NCBI RefSeq assembly: GCF_009362735.1
Contig: NZ_WHNP01000047.1
Coordinates: 1 to 58,126, forward strand
Length of the DNA: 58,126 bases
Reading direction: 5' to 3'
Source of the DNA: Paraburkholderia franconis
Lineage (GTDB): Bacteria > Pseudomonadota > Gammaproteobacteria > Burkholderiales > Burkholderiaceae
This document shows, in pieces, positions 8,265 through 17,967 of this stretch. Under the pieces are notes generated by a model. It worked only from the letters and a program-made list of their open reading frames with translations, did no database searches and was not told where the DNA came from. How positions within the stretch are numbered: the first letter of the stretch is position 1; the number at the start of each line of letters is the position of its first letter. Position numbers and translations under genes: made by a program.

Positions 8265-8612
8265 TCATGTAATCGCGACGGCGCCACTGCCCGCGCGTAT
8301 CGTCAATACAGCGCCTGGTTCGAGCATGAAGGGTCGTCCGCGTGCGGCTACAGCAACGCCCTGTGTGTCGCGTGCGGCGCGCAGCGCAACGACCTGCGCG
8401 CTGCCGTCGAGTTGCAACTGCTGATGATGGAACATCAGCGACAGGCGCGTTCGCGGCAATTCGCGCGGCCATGCGAGATCGAATTGCAACACGCCATCTT
8501 CGAAGTCGACGCCGCCATAGTGGCGCACGACGACATCGAGCGTTCCCGCGAGCGCGCCCAGATGCAGTTCCTCGCGAGCCGTCGATTGAAAATTTTCCCC
8601 ACGCCTGAAGCG
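8265..8612 (-). pseudogene. C-terminal remnant of a GH65-type glycoside hydrolase/phosphorylase
   Basis: Read without requiring a start codon, the frame 8612 to 8265 gives FQSTAREELHLGALAGTLD, then VVVRHYGGVDFEDGVLQFD, then LPRTRLSLMFHHQQLQLDGS. This strongly resembles the C-terminal part of family-65 maltose/trehalose/kojibiose phosphorylase-like proteins. An in-frame TGA at 8613-8615 closes the frame upstream, and no catalytic domain is present. The normal stop (8265) and a terminator (8067-8098) remain. It is interpreted as the tail left by a deletion of a gene of about 2.3 kb. Confidence 0.6.
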
Positions 8613-8840
8613 TCACCGATAAAGACTCGGTGCCCGAAAACGTGCCATCATCGACCGCACCCGCATGCATCGCCTGCTTCGTTGCCCATGACCTCGCCTG
8701 TGATCCGTGACGCATGCGAGCCGGGCGCGCAAGATGCTAGATCGCGAGGTCGCAGATCGGATTTCTCGCGCGCATGTTTTGCGCATACAGGCCGAACATG
8801 CATTTCGTATCGCCACGCTGACGATCCGGAGGGATACAGC

Positions 8841-11270
8841 ATGAACGACGAAAAGAAAACGGACGCGTCCAGGGCTTCTTCGGGCGACGCGTCGAAGCCC
8901 AGGTCCCCATTGAACATCGCAAGCTGGTTGAGCGTCCTCTTTGCCGCGCTGTCGGGGCTGTATCTGCTCGCGGGCGGAGTGTGGCTCGTCGCGATCGGCG
9001 GGTCGCCCTATTACGTGGTTGCCGGAATCGTGCTGCTCGTGGTCGCGTGGCTTGCGTATCGACGCAATGGGCTCGCGCTGCTGCTCTACGCACTGCTGCT
9101 GATCGGCACGCTCGCGTGGGCCATCGCCGAATCGGGCTTCGACTTCTGGGCGCTCGTGCCGCGCACCGACATCCTCGTGCTGTTCGGCGTGTGGCTGTTG
9201 CTGACGTTAGTCTTTCATGCGTTCGGCACAGCCGCGCGAGCCGGCGCGGTCGCGCTCGTCGCATGCCTCATCGTCACGGGCATCGGGCTCGCGTATGCCG
9301 CGTTCAACGATCCGCAGCAGATCAACGGCACGGTCGCGGCGACTGCGGCCGCGCCCGCGCAAACGGATGTCCCGCGCCAGGACTGGACAGCGTATGGCCG
9401 CACGCAGGCGGGCACTCGCTACTCGCCGCTCACGCAGATCGACCAGCACAACGTGAAGGATCTGCAAGTCGCGTGGACATTCGAAACAGGCGACAAGAAA
9501 GGCCCGAACGATCCCGTCGAAATCACGAACGAAGTGACGCCGATCAAGGCGGGCGACATGCTGTACCTGTGCTCGCCGCACCAGCTCCTGTTCGCACTCG
9601 ATGCCGCGACGGGCAAGGAGAAGTGGCGCTTCGATCCGGGCCTGAAGCCCGACCCGAGCTTCCAGCACGTGACCTGTCGCGGCGTGTCGTATCACGAGAC
9701 GGCAGCCGCCGCCAGCAGCGGCGCCGCGCAAGGCGCACAGCCCGCTTGCGCGCGGCGCGTGATCCTGCCCGTCAACAACGGCCATCTGTTCGAAGTGGAT
9801 GCGATAACGGGCCAGCGCTGCGCCGGCTTCGGCAACAACGGCGACCTCGATCTCCAGCATTTGCAGCCCGTCACCACATCGGGGCAGTACGAACCGACAT
9901 CGCCGCCCGTCGTCACCGACAAGATCATCGTCGTCGCGGGGGCCGTGACCGACAACTATTCGACGCACGAACCCTCGGGTGTGATACGCGGCTTCGACGT
10001 CGAGACGGGCAAGCTCGTGTGGGCCTTCGATTCCGGCTCGAAAACACCGAACGAGATTCCCGACGACCAGCACAGCTTCACGCATAATTCGCCGAACTCG
10101 TGGGCGCCTGCCGCCTACGACGCTAAGCTCGATCTCGTCTATCTGCCGATGGGCGTGACGACGCCCGACATCTGGGGCGGTGACCGCACGCCCGACAACG
10201 AGCGCTATGCAAGCGGACTGCTCGCGCTTCATGCATCGACGGGCAAGCTCGCGTGGTTCTATCAGACGGTCCATCACGATCTGTGGGACATGGACGTGCC
10301 CGCGCAGCCGACGCTCGCCGATGTCGCCGATAGCAGCGGCAACGTCGTGCCCGCGATCTACGTGCCGGCGAAGACGGGCAACATCTTCGTGCTCGATCGC
10401 CGCACGGGCAAGCTGATCGTGCCCGCGCCCGAGCAGCCCGTGCCGCAAGGTGCTGCGAAAGACGATCATGTGTCGCCGACACAGCCGTACTCGCAACTGA
10501 CCTTCCGTCCGGCAAAGAATCTCACAGGCGCCGACATGTGGGGCGCAACGATGTACGACCAGCTCGCGTGCCGCGTGATGTTTCACCGGTTGCGCTATGA
10601 AGGCACGTTCACGCCGCCGTCCGAGCAGGGAACGCTCGTGTTCCCGGGCAATCTCGGCATGTTCGAATGGGGCGGCCTCGCCGTCGATACGGACCGGCAG
10701 ATCGCGATTGCGAATCCGATCGCATTGCCGTTCGTCTCACGGCTGATACCGCGCGGCCCCGGCAATCCGATCGAGCCGGCGGAAGCAGGTCCCGCCGGCA
10801 CGGGCACCGAGGTCGGCATCCAGCCTCAATACGGCACGCCGTTCGGCGTGATGCTGAACCCGTTCCTGTCGCCCGTAGGACTGCCATGCAAACAGCCCGC
10901 GTGGGGCTACGTCGCGGCGCTCGATCTGAAGACGAACCAGATCGTGTGGAAAAAGCGGATCGGCACGGTGCGCGACAGCGCGCCTGTTCCGTTGCCGTTC
11001 AAGATGGGCATGCCGATGCTCGGCGGCCCGACCACGACGGCGGGCCATGTGTTCTTCATCGGCGCAACGGCCGACAACTATCTGCGCGCGTTCAGCACGG
11101 ACACGGGCGAAGAGCTATGGCGCGCGCGGCTGCCTGCGGGCGGACAGGCCACGCCGATGACCTACGAAATGAACGGCAGGCAGTACGTGGTCATTGCTGC
11201 GGGCGGGCACGGCTCGTTCGGCACGAAGCTCGGCGACTGTGTGATCGCGTATGCATTACCCAACACGTGA
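8841..11270 (+). CDS. gcd: Membrane-bound PQQ-dependent glucose dehydrogenase family protein
   Basis: An 809-residue membrane quinoprotein that oxidises aldoses in the periplasm and passes electrons to ubiquinone. Five N-terminal membrane helices (about residues 25-155) are followed by a periplasmic eight-bladed PQQ propeller. It has repeated tryptophan-docking text (DLQVAWTFETGDK, GKEKWRFDPGL, GKLVWAFDSG, QIVWKKRIGT, GEELWRARLP) and the family segment VHHDLWDMDVPAQPTL. Length and layout match E. coli Gcd. The start follows GGAGGG 8 bases upstream. It stands alone, with remnants on both sides. Sugar preference cannot be read from sequence; other aldose dehydrogenases share the fold. Confidence 0.93.
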   Translation: MNDEKKTDASRASSGDASKPRSPLNIASWLSVLFAALSGLYLLAGGVWLVAIGGSPYYVVAGIVLLVVAWLAYRRNGLALLLYALLLIGTLAWAIAESGFDFWALVPRTDILVLFGVWLLLTLVFHAFGTAARAGAVALVACLIVTGIGLAYAAFNDPQQINGTVAATAAAPAQTDVPRQDWTAYGRTQAGTRYSPLTQIDQHNVKDLQVAWTFETGDKKGPNDPVEITNEVTPIKAGDMLYLCSPHQLLFALDAATGKEKWRFDPGLKPDPSFQHVTCRGVSYHETAAAASSGAAQGAQPACARRVILPVNNGHLFEVDAITGQRCAGFGNNGDLDLQHLQPVTTSGQYEPTSPPVVTDKIIVVAGAVTDNYSTHEPSGVIRGFDVETGKLVWAFDSGSKTPNEIPDDQHSFTHNSPNSWAPAAYDAKLDLVYLPMGVTTPDIWGGDRTPDNERYASGLLALHASTGKLAWFYQTVHHDLWDMDVPAQPTLADVADSSGNVVPAIYVPAKTGNIFVLDRRTGKLIVPAPEQPVPQGAAKDDHVSPTQPYSQLTFRPAKNLTGADMWGATMYDQLACRVMFHRLRYEGTFTPPSEQGTLVFPGNLGMFEWGGLAVDTDRQIAIANPIALPFVSRLIPRGPGNPIEPAEAGPAGTGTEVGIQPQYGTPFGVMLNPFLSPVGLPCKQPAWGYVAALDLKTNQIVWKKRIGTVRDSAPVPLPFKMGMPMLGGPTTTAGHVFFIGATADNYLRAFSTDTGEELWRARLPAGGQATPMTYEMNGRQYVVIAAGGHGSFGTKLGDCVIAYALPNT

Positions 11271-11286
11271 TGCGCGGCAGTGAATG

Positions 11287-11630
11287 CGCGTTAGCGGCGC
11301 GCGCGTCGTGCTCGACCCGGCGCCGCCGGCGCATGCGCTCGATGAACCGGTACGGCGTCTGTGGTCCGGCGTGTACGCCTTGACGCTCAACGAAGAAGAA
11401 GCGGCCGCGCTGACGGGCATTCGCATCGATTCCGGGCACGACGTCGTGCGCGCGGCTCGCTGCCTTCACGATCGCGGCATTGCGCTCGCGGTCGTGAAGG
11501 CAGCGATGGCGGCTGCATCGCCGTATCGGATGACGGCGTGATCGCCGTATGCATCGGCAAGGTGGATGTCGTCGATTCGACGGGCGCAGGCGATGCGTTC
11601 ACGGGCGCGCTGGCTGCCGCGCGGGCCGCA
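11287..11630 (+). pseudogene. PfkB/ribokinase-family sugar kinase fossil
   Basis: The text VVLDPAPPAHALDEPVRRLW, then LTLNEEEAAALTG, matches the middle of ribokinase-like PfkB proteins. At 11499-11500 one base is missing. After restoring it, the frame continues GSDGGCIAVSDDG and the family signature DSTGAGDAFTGALAAARA, which holds the catalytic Asp. The N-terminal half (about 160 residues) and the C-terminal end are absent. The right side runs into the convergent MFS gene. This is a non-functional remnant. Confidence 0.75.
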
Positions 11631-12812
11631 TCAACTGCGCGATCGTTGCCGAGGCGCCGTCTCACCAGCCGGTTGCGGTCCCGCCTGCAACATCAGCGAT
11701 CCGCATCCGAGCAGCAGTCCGACCGCGCATACGCCCGGCCATTGCCAGACGCTCCACGCCCAGATGCCCAACGACGAACCGAGCGCGCCGCCCGCGAAGC
11801 GAATCGCCATGTAGAGCGTATTAATGCGGCTGCCGGCGTCGCTTCTGATGCTCATGTTGCGCGCCATGTTCGCGACATGTCCGCTCTGCAATCCCAGGTC
11901 CAGAACGATCACACCGGCGACCAGCCCCGCAATGGTGGAACCCGTCAGCGCGAGGATCGCGAACGCCGCGACGAAGACTGCGCCGCTCGCCAGCACGACG
12001 AGACGCGGATTGCGCGTATCGATCAGCTTGCCTGCACTCGTCGATGCAAGCGCGCCCGCTACGCCGACGAGTCCGAACAGCCCCGCCACCTCGCTTCCAT
12101 AACGCCCGTCCATGCTGCGCAAGTGAAACGCCAGCGTCGCCCAGAACGCGCTGAATGCAGCGAACTGAAGCGCCGCGATGGCCGACGTTTGACGCACGAG
12201 CGGCTCCTCGCGAAGGAGCGTCCACAGCGAACCCATCAGGTGACGATAGTTGCCCGTGTAGCTCGGCTGGCCGCGGGGCAGCATGCGCGACAGCACGACA
12301 GCCGTGACGAGCATCGCAGCGGCCGCGAGCCAATAGACAGTGCGCCAGCCGAAGTGCCCGGCGATCGTTCCGGAAATCGAGCGCGACACGAGGATGCCGC
12401 ACAACAGCCCGAACATCACGATCCCGACCGCTTCGCCGCGTTGCTGAGGCCCTGCCAGTTGCGCCGCGAATGGTGTGAGCAACTGAGGCGCGACGCTCGC
12501 GAGGCCGGTCACGAAGCTGGCCGCGACGAGCCAGTTCAGTGTCGGAGACAGCGCGACGGCAACCAGCGCGACGCTCGCGATGCATAGCAACGTGCGCAGC
12601 ATCGAGCGACGCTCGAGCTTGTCGCCGAGCGGCACGAAAAGCAGCAGGCCGAGCGCGTAACCCGTCTGCGCGGCCACCGACACCGTTCCCGCCTGCCGCT
12701 CGCTCGCATGAAACGCAAGCGCGAATTCGGCCAGCAACGGCTGGTTGTAGTAGTTGTTCGCGACCACGATGCCGGCCGCGGCTGCCATCAGCCAGTAGAT
12801 CGAACGTTTCAT
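11631..12812 (-). CDS. MFS transporter, probable drug/metabolite exporter
   Basis: A 393-residue 12-helix major facilitator. It starts MKRSIYWLMAAAAGIVVANN at an ATG at 12812. It has NYYNQPLLAEF in the first helix region and the loop 2-3 motif GDKLERRSML; the YNQPLLAE text is common in small Burkholderia efflux-type MFS proteins. It is divergent from the LysR gene at 12998, and the 185-bp gap holds a TTCCGGAA palindrome (12932-12939). The regulator therefore probably controls it. Substrate unknown. Confidence 0.85.
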   Translation of the reverse strand: MKRSIYWLMAAAAGIVVANNYYNQPLLAEFALAFHASERQAGTVSVAAQTGYALGLLLFVPLGDKLERRSMLRTLLCIASVALVAVALSPTLNWLVAASFVTGLASVAPQLLTPFAAQLAGPQQRGEAVGIVMFGLLCGILVSRSISGTIAGHFGWRTVYWLAAAAMLVTAVVLSRMLPRGQPSYTGNYRHLMGSLWTLLREEPLVRQTSAIAALQFAAFSAFWATLAFHLRSMDGRYGSEVAGLFGLVGVAGALASTSAGKLIDTRNPRLVVLASGAVFVAAFAILALTGSTIAGLVAGVIVLDLGLQSGHVANMARNMSIRSDAGSRINTLYMAIRFAGGALGSSLGIWAWSVWQWPGVCAVGLLLGCGSLMLQAGPQPAGETAPRQRSRS

Positions 12813-12997
12813 CCTTGCGTGCTCCCGAGGCTTTGACGCGAGCCGCCGCATGACCCCATCGGCCGCATCTGTCTCATCAACGACAAGGAGCGGCATCGGC
12901 GTTTGCCGTCTCATGCAACGAATGTAGACTATTCCGGAAATCGCCGGTATCCATGGCGAACGGCAAGCACCCTTGCGAAATCCGGAAGGCTCGAATC

Positions 12998-13885
12998 ATG
13001 GACCGCCTTGAAGCAATGAACGTCTACGTGCGGGTCGTGGAGGCGGGAAGCCTGTCCGCCGCTGCGCGCGCGATCCCGATGTCGTTGACCTCGGTCAGCA
13101 GGCACATCTCCGCGCTGGAAGAGCAGTTCGGCGCGCAGTTGCTCCGGCGCACCACGCGCAACCTCGCGATGACGGACGAAGGACGCATTCTGTATGACCG
13201 CGCCAAGGCGATACTCGGCGAGGTCGATGAACTCGGCAGTGCGCTGTCGGCGGGTCGCGGCAAGCTGTCCGGGCGTCTACGGATCAGCGCGCCGAACCTG
13301 CTTGGCCGGCTCGTGATCGCGCCGCTGCTGCCGCGCTTTCTTGCGCTTCATCCGGAAGTCGACGTCGATCTGATGCTTGCCGACCGTGTGGTCAATCTCG
13401 TCGAAGAGGGTCTGCACCTCGCCGTGCGCGTGGGCCGTCTGCCGGATTCGAGTCTGGTTGCACGCAAGCTCGATGACATTCAGATGGTCGTGTGCGCGGC
13501 GCCCGCGTATCTCGCGCGGCGCGGCACGCCTCGCACGCCCGACGATCTGCGCAAGCACGATTGCCTCGTTTTCTCGGACGCGCCGGGCCCCGTCGACTGG
13601 CGCTTTCAGTCGGGCGCGACGCGCTCGCGCATCGGCGTGACGGGACGTCTATGGATGAATAGCCTGGATGCGTTGGTGTCAGCGTCGATCGAAGGCGCAG
13701 GCATCGTGCGCGCACCCGGATGGCAGGTCGCGGCGCATATCGAGGCGAGACGCCTGCGGCCCGTGCTCGACAGGTACGCACCGCCCGCGACGCCCGTCCA
13801 TGTGCTGTTCGAACGCGCGAAGCTGTCATCGCCGAAAATCCGCACGTTCGTCGATTACCTCGTCGAACAATGGCCCGGCCGTTGA
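12998..13885 (+). CDS. LysR-family transcriptional regulator
   Basis: A 295-residue LysR protein. The N-terminal winged HTH spans residues 1-60 (MDRLEAMNVYVRVVEAGSLS, then SVSRHISALEEQFGAQLLRR), followed by a substrate-binding domain. The phrasing MDRLEAM, LLRRTTR and GRLRISAP is typical of the CrgA/DmlR-like subgroup. ATG 12998 with GGAAGG upstream was preferred to the in-frame ATG at 12953, because homologues start at MDRL. It probably regulates the divergent MFS exporter. Confidence 0.92.
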   Translation: MDRLEAMNVYVRVVEAGSLSAAARAIPMSLTSVSRHISALEEQFGAQLLRRTTRNLAMTDEGRILYDRAKAILGEVDELGSALSAGRGKLSGRLRISAPNLLGRLVIAPLLPRFLALHPEVDVDLMLADRVVNLVEEGLHLAVRVGRLPDSSLVARKLDDIQMVVCAAPAYLARRGTPRTPDDLRKHDCLVFSDAPGPVDWRFQSGATRSRIGVTGRLWMNSLDALVSASIEGAGIVRAPGWQVAAHIEARRLRPVLDRYAPPATPVHVLFERAKLSSPKIRTFVDYLVEQWPGR

Positions 13886-14105
13886 CGGACTTCGCGCATC
13901 GGCCTCCAAAAGCGCGCCGCGAGGCAACTGCACGCTCGCCGCGCGCATGCCGTGCACCTCGTCAACAGGAAAATGATGCCGGGAAGACCTTCGGAAAGAA
14001 TTTCCTTGCGGATGCATTCATCAGCAACACATTCCGCCAGTTGCAACCGTGAGTCACCGGACGGTTGCATGTGAGAAGACTTCGCCTAGATGTACGTGCT
14101 TCCCG

Positions 14106-15413
14106 TCACGCGCCATTGAAAAGCAGCATCGTCAGTTGCGGATAGATGCCGATCAGCGCAAGCACGCCCGCCATGATGAACACATAGGGCAGCGTCCCGA
14201 GCACGATGCGCCGCAGCGGCACGTCGGGCGCCACGCTTTGCACGACGAACAGGTTGAGCCCGACGGGCGGATGGATCAGCGCCATCTCCATGTTGATCAC
14301 GACGACGACGCCGAACCAGATCAGGTTCCAGTGATACGCCTGCACCACGGGGACGAGCACTGGCATCGTCACGACGATGATCGCGATGGTCTCCATGAAG
14401 CAGCCGAGAAAGATCAGCAGCAGGTTGATGCTGATGAACAGCACCCACGGCTCGACGTGCGCGCCCGCAACCGCCTGCGTCAACGATGCGGCCACCTGGC
14501 TCGTCGTCATCACATAGCCGAACACGATCGCCGATGAAATCACGGCCAGGATCATCACGCTGCTTTGCGCCGCGTTGATAAGAATCTCGTGAAACTTCCG
14601 CCAGTTCAGTTCGCGGTAGACGACGCCCGCCAGAATCAGGCTCGCGATAATGCCGAGCGACGCCGCTTCCTGCGGCGTCGCGAGCCCGCGATACAGCGAG
14701 CCGAGAATGATCAGAATCAGCAGCGCGAACGGCCCGATGTCCTTCAGCGCGACGATGCGCGCGCCGAGCGGCGCGAGCGGGCGCGTGCGGCGTTCGCCGC
14801 GCGACTTGCGGCGCAGCGCGAGTGCCATCTGATAGACGCCGAATGCCGCCGCCATGATCGCGCCCGGCACCAGCGTCGCGACGAACAGGCGGCCGATCGA
14901 CTGCTCGGCGATTACGCTGTAGACGATGAGCGGGATGCTCGGCGGCAACAGGATGCCAAGCGTTCCGCCTGCCGCAACCGAACCGCACGCCTGTGACGCA
15001 GGCAGTCCGTGCCGCCGCATCTCCGAGACGGCGAACCCGCCGATCGCCGCCGCCGTCGCGACGCTCGACCCCGATACGGCCGCCATAACGCCGCACGCGA
15101 GTGTCGTCGCGACGGCGAGACCGCCCGGCACGCCGTCGAGGATCGTCGCGAGCGCGCTATAGAGCCGCGCGCCCATGCCCGACGCCGACACGATCGCGCC
15201 CATGAACATGAACATCGGCACGGAAGTGAGCGTGAACGTCGCCACCGATCCCCAGTACGTGCTCGGAATCAGGTTCAGCGCATCCCAGCCGCCGCCCGTG
15301 ACGAACAGCGACACCAGCGCGACGAACAACAGCGCGAACGCGATCGGCACGCCGAACGACAACACCGCGAGCAGCCCGCCGAACATGCCGGCGCCGATGA
15401 ATAGCTGGGTCAC
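14106..15413 (-). CDS. dctM: TRAP transporter large permease (DctM family)
   Basis: The 435-residue large membrane subunit of a tripartite ATP-independent periplasmic transporter, which couples organic-acid uptake to the sodium gradient. It is almost entirely helical, with the family text SVPMFMFMGAIVSASG, VSGSSVATAAAIG and GGTLGILLPPSIPLIVYSV. It starts at a GTG (15413) overlapping the DctQ stop (GTGA), so the two are translationally coupled. It is the last gene of the dctP-dctQ-dctM order. No substrate can be read from it. The downstream B12 mutase genes suggest a carboxylate. Confidence 0.95.
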   Translation of the reverse strand: MTQLFIGAGMFGGLLAVLSFGVPIAFALLFVALVSLFVTGGGWDALNLIPSTYWGSVATFTLTSVPMFMFMGAIVSASGMGARLYSALATILDGVPGGLAVATTLACGVMAAVSGSSVATAAAIGGFAVSEMRRHGLPASQACGSVAAGGTLGILLPPSIPLIVYSVIAEQSIGRLFVATLVPGAIMAAAFGVYQMALALRRKSRGERRTRPLAPLGARIVALKDIGPFALLILIILGSLYRGLATPQEAASLGIIASLILAGVVYRELNWRKFHEILINAAQSSVMILAVISSAIVFGYVMTTSQVAASLTQAVAGAHVEPWVLFISINLLLIFLGCFMETIAIIVVTMPVLVPVVQAYHWNLIWFGVVVVINMEMALIHPPVGLNLFVVQSVAPDVPLRRIVLGTLPYVFIMAGVLALIGIYPQLTMLLFNGA

Positions 15414-15958
15414 TTGTCTCTCCCGAGCACGAGTTCGTCGACGGACAGATCGTGGGTCAGCTCGCGGCGCGCGAACACGATCGTCGCGAGCCGCACCAGT
15501 TGCACGAGCGTCAGCAGCAGCGTGCCGGCAACGAGGCACAGATAGGGAATCCACAGCGGCAGCGAGAACATGCCCCACGAACGCTCGCCACTCGTGTACG
15601 CATCCCACCAGAACTGCGCCGCCAGCACCGCGATCACGACGGCGACGGCCGACATCACGATGGTCGAGAAGGCCGCCAGCACACGCTTGCCGCCTTCGCC
15701 GAGATGATGTCCGAGCACGTCGATCTTCAGATGACGCGACTGCCATGCGAGCGCCGCCGTGCCGACGAAGGTCATGTACGCCATCAGATACGTCGTGACT
15801 TCCGTCACCCAGACGTCCGACAGATGCAGCACTTCGCGCGCCATCACGCCATACGAAATCACCGCGACCGTCGCGATCACGGCGACACCGGCCGACAGCG
15901 CGACGCCCTTGCAAAACACGTCGAGCAGATGGACGAAACGATCGAGCGGCCCTCGCAT
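15410..15958 (-). CDS. dctQ: TRAP transporter small permease (DctQ family)
   Basis: A 182-residue small membrane subunit with four predicted helices: about 18-40, 50-70, 95-115 and 135-158. The second contains TEVTTYLMAYMTFVGTAALA and is followed by the typical RHLKIDVL loop. It lies 9 bp after dctP and overlaps dctM. It bridges the binding protein and the large permease. Confidence 0.93.
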   Translation of the reverse strand: MRGPLDRFVHLLDVFCKGVALSAGVAVIATVAVISYGVMAREVLHLSDVWVTEVTTYLMAYMTFVGTAALAWQSRHLKIDVLGHHLGEGGKRVLAAFSTIVMSAVAVVIAVLAAQFWWDAYTSGERSWGMFSLPLWIPYLCLVAGTLLLTLVQLVRLATIVFARRELTHDLSVDELVLGRDK

Positions 15959-15967
15959 GCCGGCCTC

Positions 15968-16987
15968 CTACTTGTAAAGCGCGACGCTCTGATCGAGCAG
16001 CCGCGCGCCGTCGGGCACTTCATTGCGGAACTTCGGGAAGCTGACCTGCTGGAACAGCTTCTGCCATTGCGTCCATTCGTCGAGCGTCATCTTGTGGATC
16101 TGCACGCCGTGGCTCGCAAAGAGTTGCGCGACCCGGCGGTCGTCGGCTTTCGCGCCTTCGAATGCGCTCTGTTCGAGGCTCTGCCCCACGTCCGTCATGA
16201 TCTTCTGCTGCGCGGGCGTCAGCTTGTTCCAGGTCTTCATGCTGATCGCGATCGGCTCGATCGTGTAATAGATGCTGTATTGCTCGGGCGAATCGTAGTA
16301 CTTGGCCACCTCATAGAGACGGTACGAGCCGAACGTGCCCGACGACGTCCACAGGCCATCCAGCAGCCCCAGTTGCATCGCGTTGTACGTTTCCGACGAA
16401 GCCATCGATACCGTGCTCGCACCCGCGCTCTGCAACGCCGCCTCCATCATCTTGCCGGCGCCGCGCACCTTCGTCTTCGAGAGATCGGTGGGCACATTGA
16501 CGGGTTTTCCCTTCGACGCCATGCCGCCCGATATCTGTATCCAGCACAAGGTCTTGAAGCCGTATGCTTCCATCTTCGCTTCGAGCTCGCGCCACGGCGC
16601 CGACGTGCGGAAGCGGTAGACGTCGTCGGGCGTCTTCCAGAGTCCCGGCAGCAGGATCAGGTTCATCTGCGGGATCGCGCCCGCTGCATAGATGTACGGA
16701 TAGATCGCCAGATCGACGCTTCCGCTGCGCAGCGCCGTGTGCATGTTCAGCGCCTTCACCAGCGATTCGGCGGGAAAGATGTCGATATGGATCTTGCCGC
16801 CCGAGCGCTGCATCACTTCCTGCGCGAACTTCTTGCCCGTCTGCACGACGTAGTCGTTCGGATCGTCGGGCCACTGGTGAGCCATCTTGAGCGTGATCGT
16901 GTCGTCCGCATGCGCCACGGGCAACGCGGCGACGCTACACGCCACGGCGGCCATCAGCGTCGTCAACAGATAACGAAGTCGTTTCAT
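15968..16987 (-). CDS. dctP: TRAP transporter substrate-binding protein (DctP family)
   Basis: A 339-residue periplasmic binding protein. The signal peptide is MKRLRYLLTTLMAAVACSVA with cleavage near AHA-DD. The mature part starts TITLKMAHQWPDDPNDYV and has the family blocks GGKIHIDIFPAESLV and SGSVDLAIYPYIYAAG. The selectivity-helix region KVRGAGKMMEAALQSAG has an Arg in the usual carboxylate-binding position, consistent with an organic-acid ligand. It is first in the dctPQM order and about 60 bp downstream of meaB, so it may share the mutase transcript. Confidence 0.95.
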   Translation of the reverse strand: MKRLRYLLTTLMAAVACSVAALPVAHADDTITLKMAHQWPDDPNDYVVQTGKKFAQEVMQRSGGKIHIDIFPAESLVKALNMHTALRSGSVDLAIYPYIYAAGAIPQMNLILLPGLWKTPDDVYRFRTSAPWRELEAKMEAYGFKTLCWIQISGGMASKGKPVNVPTDLSKTKVRGAGKMMEAALQSAGASTVSMASSETYNAMQLGLLDGLWTSSGTFGSYRLYEVAKYYDSPEQYSIYYTIEPIAISMKTWNKLTPAQQKIMTDVGQSLEQSAFEGAKADDRRVAQLFASHGVQIHKMTLDEWTQWQKLFQQVSFPKFRNEVPDGARLLDQSVALYK

Positions 16988-17046
16988 CCGCGTCTCCTTC
17001 CATGTTGGTTTGTCGTTGTGCGGAGCGATGTCTCGCTACGCCGGCA

Positions 17047-17967
17047 TCATCCCGTATCGCCTATCCGCTTCGCGATGCACGCATAAAGCTGCGCAACCGA
17101 TGCGGCCCGCGCATCCTCGGGCAATGTATCGATGAGCTCCGCCACGCGGCGCATAAGCAGGCTGCGCACGTGAGAGAGCTTGCGCATCTGTTCGGCGTGG
17201 GCTGCATCCACGTGTGCTGCACGCCATTGCGTGTGTTCGTCGATCGCGGACGACAGTTGCGCGATCGATGCGTCGTCGTTCGCACGCGTCAACAGCACGG
17301 GCGCGATGCGGTGTCCGTTCGCGCGGTTGCGTTCGAGCACGTTGCGGATGTCCTGGGCCATGCGCTCGGCGCCCGGCAGATCGCACTTGTTGATGACGAC
17401 GATATCGGCTGTCTCCAGCACGCCTGCCTTCATCGCCTGAATCTGATCGCCCGATTGCGGGCCCATCGTCAGCACGAGCGTATCGACGAGCGCGCGAGCA
17501 CCGTTCTCGACCTGCCCCACGCCGACCGTTTCCAGCAGGATTTCGTCGAAGCCATCGCCTTCGACGGCGGCGAGCACGTCGGCAAGGTTGTCGGACAGGC
17601 CGTCGGCGGACCAGCCGCTCGGCAGCGAGCGAATAAAGACGTCGGTATCGGCGAGCACCGCGTCCATCCGCACGCGATCGCCGAGCAATGCGCCCGAGGT
17701 CGCCGGGCTGCTCGGATCGATGGCGATGATCGCGATGGGCTCGCCGCGCGCTGCACGTGCTTTCGCGACGCGGCCGATCAGCGTGCTCTTGCCCGCGCCC
17801 GGCGGTCCCGTAAAGCCGATGCGGCGCGCGGGCCTCGCGCCGCGCTCGCGCAGAACCTGCAACGACTCGGCGACGCTCGCGCGCGCGATCTTCGACAGGT
17901 CGCGTGCCAACTGGCGGCGCGCGCTACTCGCGACACTCGCCGCCGATGCGCGATCCCAACCGCTCAT
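17047..17967 (-). CDS. meaB: MeaB/ArgK-type G-protein chaperone of a B12 mutase
   Basis: A 306-residue P-loop GTPase that loads and protects adenosylcobalamin in acyl-CoA mutases. It has Walker A GPPGAGKST, IAIDPSSPATSGALLGDRVR, ETVGVGQVE (switch/Walker B region) and NKCD for guanine. The ATG at 17967 overlaps the CoA-transferase stop (ATGA). It sits in the same run of overlapping genes as both mutase subunits, so it should serve that mutase rather than a distant one. Confidence 0.93.
   Translation of the reverse strand: MSGWDRASAASVASSARRQLARDLSKIARASVAESLQVLRERGARPARRIGFTGPPGAGKSTLIGRVAKARAARGEPIAIIAIDPSSPATSGALLGDRVRMDAVLADTDVFIRSLPSGWSADGLSDNLADVLAAVEGDGFDEILLETVGVGQVENGARALVDTLVLTMGPQSGDQIQAMKAGVLETADIVVINKCDLPGAERMAQDIRNVLERNRANGHRIAPVLLTRANDDASIAQLSSAIDEHTQWRAAHVDAAHAEQMRKLSHVRSLLMRRVAELIDTLPEDARAASVAQLYACIAKRIGDTG

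Noticed and set aside
13886..14105. Small genes between LysR and dctM
   Set aside because: Only short frames without ribosome sites or protein-like text; treated as non-coding.
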